From NCBI RefSeq assembly GCF_900583165.1, contig NZ_UTKY01000028.1:1-64000 (forward strand): 64,000 nucleotides of DNA, read 5' to 3'. Below, in pieces: positions 60,784-64,000 of the stretch (position 1 is the stretch's first letter; the number at the start of each line of letters is the position of its first letter). The notes under the pieces are model-generated. The model saw only the letters and a program-made list of their open reading frames with translations. It had not been told where the DNA came from and did no database searches. A program made the translations under genes and the position numbers. The DNA comes from Pseudomonas viridiflava. Its GTDB lineage: Bacteria; Pseudomonadota; Gammaproteobacteria; Pseudomonadales; Pseudomonadaceae.

Positions 60784-62052
60784 TCATGCCTGGGCGTCAG
60801 CCAACGGTGCGCGCACCCGTAGAGCGGCGGTGAGCGCGATGTACGTCAGCGACGCGGCTGCAATCCCCACCAACGGTGCAACCCACGGCGAGTTAAAGGC
60901 CAGTACCGTGCCCACTGCATAGGCTACCAACCCCGGCCAGTTGAACGCCGGCAAGTGTGCATCCGCCAGGCGCGGGTAATTGCCGCGATAGCGGTAGAAG
61001 AAGTCCGCCATGATTACCCCGCCAATCGGAGGAATCACCGTGCCCAGCAGGATCAGGTACGGCACTAGCATGTCGTACATGCCCAGCAGTGCCAGCAGGG
61101 TGCCGATCACCGCCCCCGCCAGGGTCACCGTCTTGCGGCGCTTGGTGCGCAGCAGGTTGCAGCCGGCGACGGCAAAGTTGTAGATGGTGTTGTCCTGGGT
61201 GCTCCAGATATTGAGCAGTAACATGGCCATCGCAGCCATGGCGAAGCCTTGCAGCAGTAACACTTCCACTACGTCCGGTTGCTGGTAGACGATGGCTCCG
61301 TATGCGCCGATCAACACCATCAGACCGTTGCCGATAAAGAAACCGATCAAGCTGGCTAGCACCGCCACCTTGGCCGAGCGAGAAAACCGCGTCCAATTGG
61401 TGGCCTGTGTAGCACCGCTGACAAAAGTGCCGAACACCAGGGTAATTGCTGTGGACAAGTCCAGTTCGCCGGTCGGTACCACCGCCAGCAGGCCATCCAG
61501 CCCGCCTACTTTAACGGTGGCCACCCACATCGACAGGCACAGCAGGATGCCCATGGCCGGCACCGCGATATAGGACAGAATCTCCAAGCCGCGATAACCA
61601 ATGTAGGCCGTGGCGCAGAACACCAGGCCAAACACGACCATCAGCGCCAACACACTGCCCTGGCCCAGCTCGAAGTATTTGCCCAGCACCACGGCGGCTG
61701 TCGCGGTGCCCCACGCATACCAGCCGATCTGAGTGAAACCGAGGATAAGGTCGCTGAGCTTGCTGCCCACTTCGCCAAAGCAGAAACGCCCCATCAATAC
61801 CGAATTGAGCCCGCTCTTGAAGGCGATGTAACCCAGGCCTGCGGCGTAAATACCCAGCAACAGGTTACCCAGCGCCACGACGCCCAACATGTCGGTAAAA
61901 CTGAACGCCACCCCCAGTTTGCCGCCGGCAAACATGGTCGCGGTAAAAAAGGTAAAGCCCAGCAACACCATGGCGGTGGACGCCAGGCCTTTGCGCGCAT
62001 GCATGGGGACTTCGCTGAGGGGGTAATCGTTGCCCGATTCTTGCTGCGTCAT
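60784..62052 (-). CDS. codB: Cytosine permease
   Basis: A 422-residue NCS1-family transporter with 12 hydrophobic segments. QIGWYAWGTATAAVVLGK, the conserved NWTRFSRSAK loop and PPIGGVIMADFFYRYR are CodB landmarks. It supplies cytosine to CodA. The ATG at 62052 has AGGGAG about 9 bases upstream; the 51 codons upstream in frame have no family character. Its stop directly abuts the PucR remnant. Confidence 0.92.
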   Translation of the reverse strand: MTQQESGNDYPLSEVPMHARKGLASTAMVLLGFTFFTATMFAGGKLGVAFSFTDMLGVVALGNLLLGIYAAGLGYIAFKSGLNSVLMGRFCFGEVGSKLSDLILGFTQIGWYAWGTATAAVVLGKYFELGQGSVLALMVVFGLVFCATAYIGYRGLEILSYIAVPAMGILLCLSMWVATVKVGGLDGLLAVVPTGELDLSTAITLVFGTFVSGATQATNWTRFSRSAKVAVLASLIGFFIGNGLMVLIGAYGAIVYQQPDVVEVLLLQGFAMAAMAMLLLNIWSTQDNTIYNFAVAGCNLLRTKRRKTVTLAGAVIGTLLALLGMYDMLVPYLILLGTVIPPIGGVIMADFFYRYRGNYPRLADAHLPAFNWPGLVAYAVGTVLAFNSPWVAPLVGIAAASLTYIALTAALRVRAPLADAQA

Positions 62053-62414
62053 GTGCCTTGCTCCCTGAATGAGTGACGCAGGCCTATTGCACTGCGCGTG
62101 CCAAATCAAAGGCAGTGACGGGCGCACGGTGTGTGCTGTGCACCGTGCACACTCTTTATAGCTAAATCGGGGAGAAACGCAGGAAGGAGTGTTCGCACTG
62201 CCCAATCAGGCACGAAAGCAGTGCAGCGGTGATACAAATTGGATCAGTCCAACAGTCACCACTCGCATGATGAGGGCGCATGCTCCCGCAGGACTGAGCA
62301 GCAGCCCCATTTGCTGAGGCTGTTTGAAGTGCTCGACGGTAGCAGGCGTCCTCGTCGCAGGTTAGGCGTTCATCCTAAAACGACTGACATCAAGTCAAGC
62401 CTGCTCCCACCGGT
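62053..62414. other. Intergenic region upstream of codB
   Basis: About 360 bases between codB and queD with no credible gene. It must carry the codB promoter. A fragment around 62275-62310 (GCGCATGCTCCCGCAGGA) recalls a decayed REP element. I see no clear operator, riboswitch or terminator. Confidence 0.5.
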
Positions 62415-62771
62415 TTATTCACCGCGATAGATGCAACCGCTGGTGCAAGTCTCATGGATACGAATCGCGCTGAGTTCTGGCAGCAGAGGCTTCAACTCAG
62501 TCCAGATCCACTTGGCCAACACTTCGCTGGTAGGGTTCTCAAGGCCTGGGATATCGTTGAGGTAGTTGTGGTCGAGGCGCTCGTAGAGCGGCTTGAAAAT
62601 CGCCTTGATCTCCGAAAAGTCGCGAATCCAGCCGGTATGGGGGTCGAGGTCGCCGCTCAGGTGGATGGCCACCTTGAACGAATGCCCATGCAGGCGTCCG
62701 CATTTATGGCCTTCCGGTACGTGGGGCAGGCGGTGGGCAGACTCGAATGTAAACTCTTTGAAGATTTCCAC
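62415..62771 (-). CDS. queD: 6-carboxy-5,6,7,8-tetrahydropterin synthase
   Basis: The 118-residue QueD makes 6-carboxytetrahydropterin from dihydroneopterin triphosphate in queuosine/7-deazaguanine synthesis. The N-terminal [12 protein letters not shown] and the CGRLHGHSF motif give the zinc histidines and the catalytic cysteine. LDHNYLND and IHETCTSGC complete the active site. The start is a GTG at 62771 ([12 protein letters not shown] follows), which gives the standard length; the 45 codons upstream are not family-like. Confidence 0.93.
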   Translation of the reverse strand: MEIFKEFTFESAHRLPHVPEGHKCGRLHGHSFKVAIHLSGDLDPHTGWIRDFSEIKAIFKPLYERLDHNYLNDIPGLENPTSEVLAKWIWTELKPLLPELSAIRIHETCTSGCIYRGE

Positions 62772-62847
62772 AGTATTTTCAGCTCGGTCAGGTATCTGGC
62801 AGGCGGCGAGTTTAACAGCTTGGCCCGCCGCCGCGCATACCGCTGGG

Positions 62848-63927
62848 TCAAAGCGCCTGCAAGCGCTCGCCCAGCCCGCCGTTATCGGCCAATGCCAGAA
62901 ACTCATCCCCCAGTCGTTGGCTTTCGCTCATCGCGGTTTGCCAATACGTGTTGCGGCTCGGGTCATCACCCATAAAGCGCTTGAAGTCGCTGCGGTCTGG
63001 CAATTTGCCGTGGGGCAGACGGGCCAGGTAGTCCCTGGACGGGGCCAGCAGCAACACATCCTGCAAACCTTGTTGATTGCTGCGCCGCCACGGCAGGCCT
63101 TTGTCGAACCAGCCGGGGATGACCCGGTCGGTAAAGTGCGGGTACAGCACGATGTCGTCGCCGTGATAGGGCAGGTCGAGGTGGTAGTCCAGCAGGCCGC
63201 CGTCGCGATAGGTGCCAGCGCCAGCACCGGGCAGGTCGCGCACGCCTTGCATGACCATGGGGATCGAGCCCGAGGCCAGCAGGGCCTGGCGCAGGTTGCC
63301 GAGTTCCAACGCAAGGAAGCGCGAAGGAAAGTCCTTCAGCGCGTGCACCGGCGGCGCCTGGCGCGGGTCGTGGATGATCAGCCGTTCAAAATGCCGCGAC
63401 AGCCGCGCACGGCCCCGCAGGTTGTCGGCAATCACCGACGACAGGCCCAGCCCGAGGCGCCCTCGGTGGTCATCGGCGAGCAGGCCGTGGCTCTTGACCA
63501 CCATGATGTTCAGGCGGTAGTCGGGGTTGTCCAACACGCGTGCATCGCGGCCTGCGAGCAGGTCGTCGAGCATGCGTTGGCAGCTCTGGCTGACCTCGGC
63601 CATGGTCACGCCTTTGGCAAAGCGTTGTTCGTTGTACAAGCGGCCCAGGTCCAGCAAGCCCTGCACCGGGTCGGGCAGGCAGGCACTGGCAAAGCGCCAA
63701 GAGCCGATGGACGCGCCGATCAGCGCCCGTTCCCGTGGCGCGCGCGGTAGCCAGTCGCCGAACAGCGCCAAATCCAGGCCTTGAATGCCCAGGGCCTTGG
63801 GGCCACCGGCCGCGCCGGGAAGGATGCCCACGTCAGCAGGTTGCAGGCCTTGCTCACGGATGCGCGTGAAGGCGCGTTTACCGGCCTTCAGTGTCAGTGC
63901 GGGAAACTTTATGTGGATGGCGGTCAT
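62848..63927 (-). CDS. Patatin-like phospholipase family protein
   Basis: A 359-residue protein with a glycine-rich oxyanion segment [10 protein letters not shown] near residues 38-47, a nucleophile elbow GASIGSW (G-x-S-x-G) and the catalytic aspartate in [10 protein letters not shown]. This Ser-Asp dyad arrangement defines patatin-like lipid acyl hydrolases. Substrate and location are not evident; there is no signal peptide. The ATG at 63927 has AGAGAT upstream and gives a cleaner N-terminus than the frame from 63978. Confidence 0.85.
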   Translation of the reverse strand: MTAIHIKFPALTLKAGKRAFTRIREQGLQPADVGILPGAAGGPKALGIQGLDLALFGDWLPRAPRERALIGASIGSWRFASACLPDPVQGLLDLGRLYNEQRFAKGVTMAEVSQSCQRMLDDLLAGRDARVLDNPDYRLNIMVVKSHGLLADDHRGRLGLGLSSVIADNLRGRARLSRHFERLIIHDPRQAPPVHALKDFPSRFLALELGNLRQALLASGSIPMVMQGVRDLPGAGAGTYRDGGLLDYHLDLPYHGDDIVLYPHFTDRVIPGWFDKGLPWRRSNQQGLQDVLLLAPSRDYLARLPHGKLPDRSDFKRFMGDDPSRNTYWQTAMSESQRLGDEFLALADNGGLGERLQAL

Positions 63928-64000
63928 ACCGATCTCTTTTGCAGCGAGCGGGCGATTATAGGAAAAGTCATAGGGCAATGGGCGTCGGAAATTGCCATGG

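Overview
The window reads as a chromosomal segment of a Pseudomonas, most likely of the P. fluorescens group. The grounds are high GC, REP/REPIN palindromes of the kind known from fluorescent pseudomonads, a complete pslA-L exopolysaccharide operon, two iron-starvation sigma/anti-sigma/TonB-receptor modules, an isonitrile hydratase closely matching my recollection of the P. putida enzyme, and the 3' end of a Pseudomonas-type 5S rRNA at the left edge. Everything here was read by eye; no database search was run.

Layout. 1-9.5 kb: end of an rRNA operon, a stand-alone PBP2, small housekeeping genes, a TonB-dependent siderophore receptor with a Fur-box-like site, DNA polymerase II, a glutathione S-transferase-like protein and a DUF4174-like exported protein. 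9.5-25 kb: the Psl operon, transcribed leftward from pslA to pslL, with nearly every junction overlapping. A site matching the RsmA/CsrA core lies over the pslA ribosome binding site. 25.4-29.5 kb: a FecI-FecR-receptor module with a good Fur box. 29.6-35.9 kb: a LysE exporter, isonitrile hydratase with a divergent GlxA-type regulator, an alpha/beta hydrolase, a GH15 glycosidase and an SDR dehydrogenase.

36.0-43.3 kb is the most interesting accessory block. Eight tightly packed plus-strand genes encode a HAD phosphatase, a transaldolase-like enzyme, a sulfotransferase-like protein, an SDR, a Rossmann oxidoreductase of unknown substrate, a glycine-N-methyltransferase-like methyltransferase, an MFS exporter and a dedicated APS kinase. 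Together they look like a biosynthesis-and-export pathway for a sulfated, methylated, sugar-derived small molecule that I do not recognise. A CGNR zinc-finger regulator follows.

44.1-48.1 kb: a second fecI-fecR-fecA set. 48.1-50.9 kb: two loci, each preceded by a near-consensus hrp box (GGAACT, 15 bases, CCACAnA). They encode related proteins with HrpK/HrpF/NolX-like tandem repeats, so they are probably members of a type III secretion (HrpL/RspL) regulon lying away from any apparatus genes. The first carries a Pro/Cys-rich 11-residue tandem repeat; the second appears broken by a frameshift. 51-53.3 kb: an MFS transporter and a DapF-fold protein whose two catalytic cysteines appear to be serines. 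53.6-59.3 kb: an orphan type VI cassette (VgrG, DUF4123 adaptor, lipoprotein, lipase effector). 59.3-62 kb: cytosine deaminase and permease with the in-frame remnant of a PucR-type regulator between them. 62.4-64 kb: queD and a patatin-like protein.
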